A stretch of DNA of 64,000 nt from Aldrovandia affinis (taxonomy: Eukaryota > Chordata > Actinopteri > Notacanthiformes > Halosauridae): the NCBI GenBank assembly GCA_029706075.1, contig JAINUG010000020.1, positions 1,102,125 to 1,166,124 of the forward strand, given 5' to 3'. Each line of letters begins with the position of its first letter. The first letter of the stretch is position 1. Below the pieces are notes generated by a model. The model did not search any database. It was not told where the DNA came from and was given only the letters and a program-made list of their open reading frames with translations. Below, piece after piece: positions 11,763 through 22,847 of the stretch. Both the position numbers and the translations under genes were made by a program.

Positions 11763-12600
11763 TTGGGATAGCTGTTTGTCTGGCCCCAAAGTCTCTCTTT
11801 TGACCGTTGTCCATTCTGTGTATCCACAGACCGTGGTCTGTTCTCTGTATCCGGGGGGTCTGATTTGCATCAATGTAATCATAATATCTTCATATCAAGC
11901 AAGGGGCGTGTCTCAGACAGGGATGGTTAATTCCATTCCTGGAGGGCAGGTGTGTGTTTTTGCTGTGTAGACAGGTGTGTGTGCAGGTTTTTATTGCTGA
12001 TTACCCTGGCTCAATCAGCTAATTAGCTGTATGCACCAATGGCAGTTCACCTTTAGACTGTAAAATGTTTCATAACAGGACACAAGAACAGTCTTCATCT
12101 GTCATTCATAAGCTTATCAATAAATGTAGCTGAAATGCACATGTCCCTCTTTTACCCTGTTTAATCACACTGTCTCTCTCTCATACCCACTCTCTGTCTG
12201 TCTCTCAATTCAATTCAATATGCTTTATGGGCATGACAAAACGTATTTGGCAATTGTATTGCCATAGCTTGAAAATTAACAGACATCAACATGCAACAAC
12301 AACAACAACAAAAATAGTAATAAGAGCAAGTAAATAAATAATAGCAAATTAGTGTGAGAAATATGTGTGCCTGTGTGTCTGTGCGTGTGCATGTACGCGC
12401 TTTTATATGAGTATGTACATGTGAGCAGGTACATGTGGGTGTGTTCCGTCACTCACTGTCCCTCAGATTGTGGCAGGCAGCAATAAACTGTGCTGCTAGT
12501 TTAGAGCACTCCGTCCTCTCCCCCCATAGTATTGTTCGTTTTGATTGGTCGGGGAGGTCCTAATCCTAATCCTAGGTATGTGTAATTTGTACAGTATTCT
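11763..12600. other. Intergenic; possible LINE tail fragment
   Basis: An AATTCAATTCAATATGCTTTATGGGC-like start near 12207 resembles dispersed fish repeat ends, but the family cannot be fixed by eye. No gene is supported. Confidence 0.35.
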
Positions 12601-12609
12601 GTATTTGTT

Positions 12610-12780
12610 GTCTCTCTCTCTCACACTCACACACTCTTTCTCTCTCTCTCTCTTTCATTCTCTTTCTCTCTCTCCCTCTCACTCTCACACTGTCTCTCAT
12701 ACCCACTCTCTGTCCCTCTCCCCCTTTCTCTCTCGCTCTCTCTGTCTCTCTCTCCCCCCTTCTCTCTCTCTCTCTCTGAC
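12610..12780. repeat. (CT)n-rich tract
   Basis: Interrupted CTCT repeats with short CA parts. Confidence 0.9.
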
Positions 12781-12784
12781 CTAA

Positions 12785-13514
12785 TTCACACTGAAGGCGC
12801 ATGCACACAGAGCAGTGGATTGGATGCTGATCACGCCTCTTCATCCTCCTCTTCGTCCTCAGTGTCCCTTGCTGACATCTGTAAGGGAACTTCCCCCCTT
12901 GCCCCCCTCACCCCCTCCTCACCACTGGGGATTAACTTGATTAAATCAACCAGTATTAATGCTACATTTTCTCTGGTCCAGATCTGTATTTAACCATATG
13001 GAGCGGGAATCTATAAATCCTGTCATTTACTGTGTTCAGTACCATGCAGCAGAGACACTATTTAGAGACGGATTTGAGGGTACCACAGGAGGCCCAGAAG
13101 CCCAGTCTGTCATTTCTGTGGCTCACAACCTCTGCAGTAACTCAGAAAGAAACTGAAGAAAAAACCCGACAAGTTTTTCTGTTTTCTGGCCGCTTGCTTC
13201 AGACCTTTGTTTTGTTTTGAAATGAGAACCATCATTTTGACGCGGAAATGAAACGTTTTTTTTCTTCTCCAAAAAAACCTTGATTTTACTCTGGAATAAT
13301 CGGCCATCAGGAGACTCCCATGCCGGGCAGCCCTTCATCTACTCAGTGCTTCCTGCGGCGGGACACTTTCAGAGTAAAGGTCGCTAACAGAAATGTTTCA
13401 GAAGCCCACTGGGAGGCGCTGTTTGGAGCCATCTGTCAATGGGAAAAACGAAAAACGAAAGAAAACACGGGTTGTATGTGATAGTGTTATTCTTCACAAG
13501 CACACTTTGGCAAG
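12785..13514. other. Intergenic, nothing recognised
   Basis: No supportable gene or repeat boundary. Confidence 0.4.
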
Positions 13515-13895
13515 TTTTTTTTATTTTTATAATTGTATTTTTCCGATTTTACCCCATTTTTCTCCCAATTTGGTAGCCAATTACCCGCTGTGCTTAGTTC
13601 AATCCCCCTTCCCTCATAGTTCGCTGCCATAGTCCTGTGACCGGCAGTGACAAGGGCGAAGCGCAGCCTCCTCCAAGACAACACTCGTCGTGCCATCGAC
13701 TGTAATTCCGGTACCCAAGAACCACTCCTGTGCGCAACGAACTGTGTTGGCTTCCCTCCCCCCTCCCTGGGGTGGACAGCCAATTGCCGCCCCGATGGCA
13801 CTCCCGACCAGAGCCGACTCTGGCGTGACTGGGAATCGAACCCCGGTCTCCGTGGCCAGCGTAAGACGTTGAAACCACTAGACCATGCGGGAGGC
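13515..13895 (-). repeat. SINE, tRNA-headed, minus strand
   Basis: Read on the minus strand, it starts with CATGGTCTAGTGGTTTCAAC (A-box region) and then GGGGTTCGATTCCCAGTCAC (B box), as in a tRNA-derived Pol III promoter. A body of about 250 bases follows and ends in an A/T-rich tail near 13515. It is a dispersed element, not a tRNA gene, because the acceptor stem does not close and the body follows directly. Confidence 0.8.
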
Positions 13896-14862
13896 TACAC
13901 TTTGGCGAGTTAATCAGTTAAAATGTGTTTGTACGGGGACCACCAATGCTTGAATTTAACTGCAAGTCCAAATGAAGGACTGGAAATGTTGATTGATTGA
14001 ATTCAGGCCAGTGCGTTACAGTCCCATTATAAATGCATTCATGCCGTGCATTATTCTCACATATGCACATCTGTGAACGTACAAAAAATAATGTCTCTGT
14101 GGACCGGGTGTATGTGTATCACCTTGTGTTAAACTTGTCACAATAGCTGGACAATATCACAACATGTACGTCGGAAATGTATATCCAGCATTAGTGCTTA
14201 CGACTGGTAGTCAATTCAAGAAACCACCACAGCTACTACTAATCCATGAAATTAATTCATCTTTGATATTTCACTATCGTTTACATCACTGCTGACTTTC
14301 AAGCGAGTGAATCAAGTAAATGTTGTAGTAATTTATGGTAATGAATCTGAGGAAAAGAAAAGTGAGGGAGAGACAGGGAAGGGGAGATCAGGAGGATACT
14401 GTCAGAGGGGCTAATGGCTGCTGTCAACATTATTTGAGAAATATCTCATTGCTTTATTTATCCTTTTATTTATTTGTTCATTAATAATAAGGAGGCAGAG
14501 AGGGGGGAGGAGGAGAACGAGAGCGAGAGCTAGATCACACAGGGAGGGAGTTGTGCGCTGAATTGTTTTGAGAAGGAGCATCTTGAGTTTTTACCCCCCC
14601 CCCTCTCTCTTTCTCTCTCACCACCAGTGATGGGTTCCTATGGCTAAGTATGTCTCACAAAGGATTAGACAGTGGAGGCAACTAATGAAAGGGTTTTATT
14701 GTGCGATATCTCTTGCGGTGGTCAGATCTCCAGAGTGATGTGAAGTGCATCAATCCGCGCCGGTAAAGCCAGCCTGGATGGGACTGTGGGCAGAGATAAC
14801 ACTGCTTTTAATGAGTCCGGCCTCTTATGCAAATGGACAGAATTATCAGACATACTTTACTG
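13896..14862. other. Intergenic, nothing recognised
   Basis: AT-rich sequence with a G/A-rich patch near 14490-14540. No gene is supported. Confidence 0.4.
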
Positions 14863-15066
14863 CCACCCCCACTACTACTGCTACTGCTACTACTACTACT
14901 ACTACTACTGCTATGACTACTACTACTACTAGTACTATTGCTACTACGACTACTATTACTACTGCTACAACTATGACTCCTACTACTACTACTACTACTG
15001 CTACTACTGCATGTAATAATAATAATAATAATAATAATCATCATCATCATCGTTATCATCATCATA
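14863..15066. repeat. Compound (ACT)n, (AAT)n, (CAT)n microsatellite
   Basis: A long imperfect run of ACT triplets passes into AAT and then CAT triplets. Thr-rich and Ser-rich open frames across it are artefacts. Confidence 0.92.
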
Positions 15067-15099
15067 ATTGTGCAGCTCTCTCATTCCCACACATGGATA

Positions 15100-15225
15100 T
15101 ACATCTCTCTCTCTCTCTCTCTCTCTCGTTTTCTCTCATTCCCACACATGGATACACACATATCTTTCTCTCACGCACTCTCTTATGCACACAGACTCAT
15201 AAACACACACGCACACATACTCGCA
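15100..15225. repeat. (CT)n and CA-rich tract with a short duplication
   Basis: A CTCTCATTCCCACACATGGAT motif occurs twice (near 15078 and 15133) around a CT run. Confidence 0.8.
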
Positions 15226-15236
15226 CCCGCCCATAA

Positions 15237-16178
15237 AATATAGTAATGAGCCTGTCCCAGTGTGAGAGTTTCAAAAGAAGGAGAAAAAATCTAAACAAAT
15301 GTTCTCGCTCAAGAGAGACGGAGAGATGGAGAGAAGGGATAAATTAGTAACAGGCCACAGAGAAGAGGGGGATGAACTTTCCATTTGAAAAACTAAATGG
15401 AATGCAAATGTGTGTGTGCATGCTGTCAGGGCCCTGAGAGAGAGAGGGAGGGGGAAAGAAAGAGAATGAGAGAACAAGAACAGGGAGAAAGGAAGGTTTC
15501 TAGCTTTGTCTGTACGTTCCGTGCGTTCATCCAGTGTTCCACCTCAGGTTTTTCTTTACCTGGAGACACGAGGAACAAAACAAAGAGTAAAATCCAGTTT
15601 TTCAAACATTGACATGTTTTTTTGGAGTGCAGAGGAAAACAGGCTTTGGGGTGGCCTCAAGACACTTATTGCCCACTGGCAAGTTACACCTACCTTCAGG
15701 AGGAGATCGAAATCCCCCCACCCATCAGAGTAAAACTGAAACTAAAAGCACAATCCTCTAAACTTCACTCAACACACATGCACCCTTACTACCTTTACCA
15801 AACAGCCCCAGATAATGTCCCATTAAGCCCCATTCAGCCTGACTCTACGCTGCTGAAATGTGGAGGTGGTTTTAATTTCTGGGTCACACTCCCACCCCCC
15901 CCCAAACAGACACTGCGGCAAAGATTAGACTTTCAAATGATCAATGGCAAGCGCTTCTACGAGAGGGAGAGAACGGAGACAAGCGGCACTTACTCTCAAC
16001 CCAAAACTCCCTCAAAAGACCATGTTATAGGCAACGGCAACCATGCAATAATTGTATTTCATACATATTCATACCTTACAGTTAATTAATTTTATAGTTG
16101 ATTAGAGTAGTATAGATAATTTGATTATTTTAGCAGTCATTGCAGCAGTATGACATTATTGCTTTTGTTGTTATCATA
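15237..16178. other. Intergenic, nothing recognised
   Basis: No gene is supported. Open frames here lack coding character. Confidence 0.4.
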
Positions 16179-16180
16179 TA

Positions 16181-17423
16181 CACTGCCCGTCCAAAAAAAA
16201 AGTCACACACTCTAATATTTCGTTGGACCGCCTTTAGCTTTGATTACGGAACGCATTCGCCGTGGCATCGTTTCGATAAGCTTCTGCAATGTCACAACAT
16301 TTATTTCCGTCCAGAGTTGCATGAATTTTTCGCCACGATCTTGTATTGATGATGGGAGAGTCGGACCACTGTGCAAAGTCTTCTCCAGCACATCCCAAGA
16401 TTCTCAATGGGGTTAAGGTCTGGACCCTGTGGTGGCCAATCCATGTGTGGAAATTATGTCTCATGCTCCCTGAACCACTCTTTCACAATTTGAGCCTGAT
16501 GAATCGTGGCATTGTCATCTTGGAATATGCCCGTGCCATCAGGGAAGAAAAAATCCATTGATGGAAAAACCTGGTCATTCAGTATATTCAGGTAGTCAGC
16601 TGACCTCATTCTTTGGGCACATAACGTTGCTGAACCTAGACCTGACTAACTGCAGCAACCCCAGATCGTAACACTGCCCCCACAGGCTTGTACGGTAGGC
16701 ACTAGGCATGATGGGTGCATCACTTCATCCGCCTCTCTTCTTACCCTGATGCGCCCATCACTCTGGAACAGGGTAAATCTGGACTCATCAGACCACATGA
16801 CCTTTTCCATTGCTCCAGAGTCAATCTTTATGCTCCCTAGCAAATTGAAGCCTTTTTTCGATTAGCCTCACTGACAAGTGGTTTTCTTAAGGCTACACAG
16901 CTGTTTAGTCCCAATCCCTGAGTTCCCTTCACATTGTGCGTGTGGAAATGCTCTTACTTTCACTATTAAACATAGCCGTGAGTTCTACTGTTGATTTTTT
17001 ACGATATGATTTCACCAAACGTTTAAGTGATCGCCAATTACGATCATTCAAGATTTTTTTCTGACCACATTTCTTCCTCAAAGATGATGGTTCACCACTA
17101 TCCTTCCAGGTTTTAATAATGCGTTGGACAGTTCTTAACCCAATTTTAGTAGTTTCAGCAATCTCCTTAGTTGTTTTCTTTGCTTGATGCAGGCCAATAA
17201 TTTGACCCTTCTGAAACAGATTAACATCTTTCCACGACCACAGGATATGTCTTCCGACATGGTTGTTTAAGAAATGAGAAGCTACTCACTGCATCAGTTA
17301 GGGTTAAATAACTTGTTGCCAGCTAAAACATATTAATCACTGCAGTAATTATCCAATGGAAGGCTCTTACCTATTTGCTTAGTTAAAACCAGGTGGTGAC
17401 TCTTTTTTTTTGGCCAGGCAGTG
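16181..17423 (-). mobile_element. Tc1/mariner element, degenerate, minus strand
   Basis: The ends CACTGCC and GGCAGTG are flanked by TA duplications (16179-16180 and 17424-17425). The minus strand encodes a transposase matching the copy at 54561 over its whole length. Visible parts are the WSDESRFTLFQSDGR motif near 16780 and the PDLNPIE region (frame broken) near 16390. Small indels and stops break the frame. One TGA just after the ACAATG near 16935 is at the same place as in the 54561 copy. Confidence 0.92.
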
Positions 17424-17507
17424 TATAAGTATTATTAGAATTAGAATTTGCAGTTGCGGAAAGCATGATTGAGAAATGCCAGAGTACTCTAACCAGTGGA
17501 GGCAGAG

Positions 17508-17645
17508 TGCTATACGGTTATGTGGTCATATGATCGCCATACAGTTGTGTTGTCGCCGTACGGTCATGTTATTGCCATGCAGTGGTGTGGTCACCATGCG
17601 GTCATCATACAGTTATGAGGTCGCCATATGGTTATATGGAGACAT
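17508..17645. repeat. Short degenerate tandem repeat, about 20-bp unit
   Basis: About seven units of a CGGTCATGTGGTCGCCATA-like motif. Confidence 0.65.
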
Positions 17646-18040
17646 GGGTAATCAGCGTTAATATTCTATAATATCAGTGTCATATTTCTGGGTTGCGGAA
17701 CACACCTGCTTTTGCCCAAAGACCTAAAGTATGGACTGCAGGTGGTGGCAGTGATGATCTCATAGATAAATATGAAATATGAAATTTGAAATATGTGTGT
17801 GTTTGAGAAGTGGGAGTTCTCAGGAGTATCTTCCCCCAGGAGATGGGCGAGTGCGATGCTGGGGCTGCTGTTGTTTGAGCCAAGTCTCTGGCTCAGACTC
17901 TGAGAGCAGCCAGGCCTCTGTTTGTGTGCCTTTCACCTGAAGCGACGGCGACTGCAGCTGCGCAGCTGAACGCATCTCAAACACCCCACACCCCCCCACC
18001 TTGGGTAGTTTTTGTTGGGCTACTGCTGGTGGCCGATGTT
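17646..18040. other. Intergenic, nothing recognised
   Basis: No gene or repeat boundary supported. Confidence 0.4.
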
Positions 18041-18192
18041 TAATATACGTCATTTAGCAGACGCTTTTATCCAAAGCGACTTACAGTAGTGAATGCATAC
18101 ATTTTTCAGTATATGTGGCCCCAGTGGGGATTGAACCCACAACCTAAGCGTTGCCAACGCTGTGCTCTACCAACTGAGCCACAGAGAACCAT
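18041..18192 (-). repeat. SINE with tRNA-like head and L2-type tail, minus strand
   Basis: On the minus strand it reads GTGGCTCAGTTGGTAGAGCA, then GGGTTCAATCCCCAC, a short spacer, and AAGTCGCTTTGGATAAAAGC with GTCTGCTAAATG. It is the same family as the copy at 34425. Confidence 0.88.
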
Positions 18193-18234
18193 GTACAGAA
18201 AGGAACACATTTTCCCTAATTTTCATCTGATATA

Positions 18235-18944
18235 CAGTGCATCCGGAAAGTATGTTACAGCCTTATTCCAAAATGGATTAAATTCATTTTCTCAGAATTC
18301 TACACACAATACCCCATAATGACAAAGTGAAAAAGGTTTTTTAGAAATTTTTGCAAATGTATTAAAAATAAAAAACGAAAATATCACACGTACATAAGTA
18401 TTCACGCCGCTTGCTATGACACTCAAAATTGAGCTCAGGTGCATCCTGTTTCCACTGATCATCCTTGAGATGTTTCTAGAACTTCATTGAGTCCACCTGT
18501 GGTAAATTCAATTGATTGGACAATGATTAGGAAAGGCACACACCTGTCATGTAAGGTCCCACAGTTGACAGTGCATGTCAGAGTAAAACCAAGTCATGAA
18601 GTCCTAGGAACTCTCCATAGACCTCCGAGATAGAATTGTGTTGAGGCATAAATCTGGGGAAGGGTATAAAAACATTGCTAAAGCATTGAAAGCACCCAGG
18701 AGAACAGTGGGCTCCATCATTGTGAAATGGAATAAGTTTGGAACCACCACAACTCTTCTTAGAGCTGGCCGTCTGGCCAAACTAAGTAACCGGGCAAGAA
18801 GGGACATGGTCAGGGAGGTGACCAAGAACCCAATGGCCACTCTAAGAGAGCTTCAGAGTTCCTCTGCAGCGATGGGAGAACCTGGTAGAAGGACAAACAT
18901 CTCTGCAGCACTCACTCACACATAAATCAGACCTTTATGGTAGC
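18235..18944 (+). mobile_element. 5' half of a Tc1-type element
   Basis: The CAGTGCATCCGGAAAGTA end is preceded by TA. A transposase N-terminal half follows at about 18600-18900, with LRDRIVLRHKSGEGYKNIAK and the GRLAKLSNRARRDMVREVTK helix-turn-helix parts. The match stops near 18944 and gives way to a fragment in the opposite orientation. Confidence 0.88.
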
Positions 18945-19310
18945 ACTTGGCATTCAGGCCAAAAAGTTCAATTTGTGTCTCATCAGACCGGATAATCTTT
19001 TTCCTGATGCTCTTAGAGTCTTTTAAGTACCATTTGGCAAACTCCAGGTGGGCTGTCATATGCCTTTCACTCAGAAGTAGCTTCCGTCTAGCCACTACCA
19101 TAAAAGTCTGATTGATGGAGTGCTGCAGAGATGTTTGTCCTTCTACCAGGTTCTCCCATCGCTGCCTTTTGATGGTGTAGGAAACTGTACTCACTGACAC
19201 CTTGGCCTTCTTTGCAATTTCTCTGAAGGAAAGACCTACACTTTTAAGGGCTATAATAGTCTGTCTGTCTTCCTTTGTTAATTGCCTTTTTCTTTTCTTT
19301 TTTTGCCATT
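18945..19310 (-). mobile_element. Inverted Tc1 transposase fragment, minus strand
   Basis: On the minus strand it reads from an N-terminal helix-turn-helix (LTKEDRQTIIALKSVGLSF-like, about 19310-19166) into ENLVEGQTSLQHS and SDETQIELFGLNAKC near 18960. It overlaps in content with the preceding + strand half, leaving inverted arms around 18869-18940 and 19090-19163. Confidence 0.82.
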
Positions 19311-19424
19311 ATGATGGCAGTAGCAATATACTACTTCCTGCAGTGCAATATTGTCCAACACAGTCTGTTCCAACACTGCTTTTATACAGACAGAGGGTTT
19401 GTAAGTAATTTGGGACACCTGTAG

Positions 19425-19731
19425 GAATTGTTTGCATCAACTTTCAAGAGCTGGGAAGACATATCGGGTGATTTCCTGCTGAAACTTATTAACCGAATGG
19501 CCCGTGTTTGTGAGGCTGTTATCACGGCAAAGGGTGGCTATTTTGAGGAATCCAAGATTACATTTTCAATATAATTTTCTTGAACATTTCTTTGATGTTC
19601 ATTTTGTTCATTGTTACATGTGTTTTTTGTCTTTTAAAGTATTTACAGAAATGTATACGGTGTAAAGCATTGTCAATTATGAGATAAACCTAGTTTCCAG
19701 CAGGTGTACTCAAACTTTTGACCGGTAGTGT
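19425..19731 (+). mobile_element. 3' end of another Tc1-type element
   Basis: The transposase C-terminal remnant ARVCEAVITAKGGYFEES (about 19500-19553) is followed by the terminal repeat ending ACTTTTGACCGGTAGTG at 19731. No matching left end lies nearby in the same orientation. Confidence 0.82.
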
Positions 19732-19741
19732 ATATATATAT

Positions 19742-21028
19742 ACACTACCGGTCAAAAGTTTTAGAACACCCCCATTTTCCAGTTTTTACTGAAATTTAAG
19801 CTGTTCAAGTCCAGTGAATAACCTGAAATGGTACAAAGGTAAGTGGTAAACTGCCAGAGGTTATAAAAATTAAAAAAAATAAAAAGGTTTAGGTTACCAA
19901 AAAATGAAAAATAATGTAAGTAATAATAATATTTCAGAGTTATAAAAAAGGCAATTTTCAGGGAACAAGTAATGGGTTGACGTGGGTTAACAGTCACTCT
20001 GTGCAAGTCGCCAACTCTGGATTCAGCAAAAGAGCAGAGTTCTATATTTCAGAGTTATATACAAAAATGCCCTACACTATCAAAAGGCACTTGGAAACTG
20101 GCAGTGTTAGCATAATGGTTAGGGAACTGGGCTTGTAACGCAAAGGTTGCAGGTTCGATCCCAGGGGGGGCACTGCCGTTGTACCCTTGAGCAAGGTACT
20201 TAACCTGGATTGCTTCAGTAAATATCCAGCTGTATAAATGGATTGTATGTAAAGAAATGTGAAACTGTCTAAGTCGCTCTGGATAAGAGCGTCTGCTAAA
20301 TGCCTGTAATGTAATGTGATGTAATGTGGAGGAAACTCTGACAGGAAGAGGTCTGGTATACCCAAAGCCACAACAAAATCAGAAGACAAGTTTCTGAGAG
20401 TCAACGGCTTGCATGATAGGCGGCTCACAGGACAACAGCTTCAAGCACAGCTTAACACTGGTCAAAGAAAGGAAGAGAAGACTTCAAGCTGCAGGTTTGA
20501 CAGGTTGAGTGGCAGTAAGAAAGCCACTGCTAATATGGCAAAATAAGAAAAAGAAGGGGCCATGGGCCATAAAGCACCGCCAGTGGACTACTGAAGACTG
20601 GAAGAAGGTCTTATGAACTGATGAATCAAAATTTGAAATCTTTACATTTTTAAAGGTTTTTGTAGGCCGTCGAGTAGGCGAAAGGATGGTTCCTCAGTGT
20701 GTGACACCAACTGTCAAACATGGAGGAGGAAGCATGATGGTCTGGAGCTCTTTTGCTGAATCCAGAGTTGGCGACTTGCACAGAGTGACTGTTAACCCAC
20801 GTCAACCCATTACTTGTTCCCTGAAAAGGGCCTTTTTTTATAACTCTGAAATATTATTATTACTTACATTCTTTTTCAGTTTTTGGTAACCTAAACTTTT
20901 TTTTTTAACCTCTGGCAGTTTACCGCTTACCTTTGTACCATTTCAGGTTATTCACTGGACTTGAACTGCTTACATTTCAGTAAAAACTGGAAAATGGGGG
21001 TGTTCTAAAACTTTTGACCGGTAGTGTA
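19742..21028 (+). mobile_element. Tc1-type element with long inverted repeats and a SINE insertion
   Basis: Inverted terminal repeats of roughly 290 bp span about 19742-20035 and 20752-21028, starting CACTACCGGTCAAAAGTTTT. The interior holds a decayed transposase in + orientation, from the region before the SINE to about 20760, with stops. A SINE sits at 20104-20332. The element abuts the previous Tc1 end through a short TA run. Confidence 0.88.
20104..20332 (+). repeat. SINE inside the Tc1 element
   Basis: A tRNA-like head (TTAGCATAATGGTTAGGGAA, then GGTTCGATCCCAGG) precedes GCCGTTGTACCCTTGAGCAAGG and the tail CGCTCTGGATAAGAGCGTC, TGCTAAATGCC. It ends in TGTAATG repeats. Its tail matches the L2 LINE at 36685. 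Confidence 0.9.
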
Positions 21029-21062
21029 TATATGTATAAAATATAGAGAAGAGAGAAGAGAA

Positions 21063-21600
21063 GAGTGGCCACCTAAGCAATGGGCCAGCCTGATCGCCCC
21101 CTTTCTGTCTGGGACAGCGCAGAAAACCTACCAGGATTTAACGGCAGACTAAGCAAAAAGGTTCTAAAGAAGGAAATCCTGCATCAGTACGGTCACACGT
21201 TGATCTATCAATCACAAAAATGTCATGACTGGAGTTATGACCCCACCCTGTCCCCCAGGTCCCAGATGCATGACTTAATCAGAATAACCAAAAATTGGAT
21301 GACAGCTGAACCGGCATCGCTGAGTCCCTTGGAAAGAATAGTCATTGATCATTTTTTATTCTCTCCCGTATGAAGCAAAGGAACTAGCTAACCAAGCAAA
21401 TCCCCAGAGTGCAGATCAACTCGTGGAGCTGGTGGAAGGGCATCAGGTAGCAATAGAAGTTCTGCGCAGCAGCCGACCCCAAAAACCTGAACCAACCACC
21501 AGGGGTAAGGAGAAAAAGAAGGTTGACGGAGGTTTCGGGATAACTGAAAGACCTGACGACACACACCATGACAGCCCACAACAACGATGGCCTTTTTTGA
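21063..21600 (+). pseudogene. Gag remnant with SCAN-like region
   Basis: The frame opens with EWPPKQWASL and runs into YQDL, then the SCAN-like segment with SQMHDLIRITKNWM and LSPLERIVIDHFLF (about 21255-21365). It parallels copy 1 at 822-1090. A frame change near 21370 separates the later gag part, and no intact CCHC knuckle is seen. Confidence 0.78.
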
Positions 21601-21739
21601 ATGTGGATTGAAGGAGGTGTTTTGACGGGACACCTATCCTGGAGCTGCCCTAACCGTGATGTACCGATGCCATCAGCATCCACTGGTGAAACCGCAGCTG
21701 GAAGACCCTGTGGCCTGCTGACGTCCTGCTGGGCTGGTG

Positions 21740-22075
21740 AAGGCAGTCCCTTCCAGTCACCCCAATAAAGGCCAACGGAAAATACACCACGGTACTTCTC
21801 GACTCAGGAAGCATGGTGACCCTGGTCCGTCCTGAATTCACCCGAGTGGAGAGTCAACCAGGTACTGTGTCTGTCACATGTATTCATGGAGAAAAAAAGC
21901 CTATCCCACCACTCTACTGAACCTACAGACAACGAAGGGACAATACGTCAGTAAGGAAGGCGTAGTAGATAATTTACCGCTTCCTGTATTATTTGGGAGG
22001 GACTGCCTTATGTTCGCCCGGCTGTGGTCAGGTATAAGGGGAGAAGAGAAAACAAAAAGTGGGCACCATAAGTAC
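21740..22075 (+). pseudogene. Retropepsin remnant
   Basis: An intact DSG in LLDSGSMVTLVRPEF (about 21796-21840) is followed, after a frameshift, by LPLPVLFGRDCLMFARLW near 21980-22025. This is the usual two-part pattern of a gypsy protease. Confidence 0.72.
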
Positions 22076-22096
22076 ACATGAAGAACTGTATCTGGG

Positions 22097-22495
22097 ATGT
22101 CTAACGGGAAGGGAAGATGTGACTTTCAGGAGGTTGAACCCAATGCCTCCACCGAGCCCCTGCTGGAGTCCGAAAGTGCAGACGAGAACCACGATGACGG
22201 CGAATTAAGTCTTGCCGACCTGTTCCCTATGGACCTCGAGGGGGCGCCAGAGTCTGCATCTTTGGCTGGAAATTTCGGAACCGCACAGCTGGAGGACCCA
22301 AACCTGGCGAATGCATTACAACAAGTTACTGTGGTGGATGGAAAACCCCTGGAGGGGGTAAACGAGGTAAAGTTTCCCAACTTTGTCATCAAACGTAAAT
22401 TGTTATATAGAGTCATGTGCGAGAATGATGAAATTACTGAACAGTTGTTAGTACCTCAACTCGTTGTGCAAACAGTGTTACAGCTCGTCCATTAA
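22097..22495 (+). pseudogene. Acidic pol linker before integrase
   Basis: An open stretch of 132 codons is rich in Glu, Asp and Ser. It includes EVEPNASTEPL and LEDPNLANALQQVTVVDG, matching the segment at 1845-2070 of copy 1. It lies between protease and integrase. No catalytic motif is recognisable. Confidence 0.6.
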
Positions 22496-22499
22496 CATG

Positions 22500-22847
22500 T
22501 TTTGGGAGCCCACCTGGGAGTGGAAAAGACAATGGATAGGGTGAGAACGCGATTCTATTGGCTAGGGATAAAAAAGGTCGGTAGAAGACTTCTGTCTGAA
22601 TTTTCTGGAGTGCCAGTGGGTGGCACCAAAGCCTAGTTTTTGCAACCCGCTAATTCCCTTACCCATAATTTCTGTCCCATTTAGCAGAATCGCTATAGAT
22701 CTCGTGGGACCTTTACCAAAAAGTACCAGTGGGCATCAATACATTCTCGTTAGACTTGACTATGCCACCAGATATCCAGAAGCAGTGCCCCTGCGCACGA
22801 TGGGCACGAGAGGCATTGCCCGTGAGTTGATGTTACTGTTTACATGG
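22500..22847 (+). pseudogene. Integrase, first part
   Basis: The HLGVEKTMDRVRTRFYW zinc-binding region is followed by RIAIDLVGPL, with the first catalytic aspartate, and DYATRYPEAVPL. The frame is cut at LLFTW by the insertion starting at 22848. The reading resumes at 24209. Confidence 0.85.

Noticed and set aside
10792-11882. Minus-strand open frames of 340, 357 and 210 codons with His/Thr/Arg-rich repeats
   Set aside because: They are generated by the 52-bp minisatellite, appear in all three frames, and have no domain.
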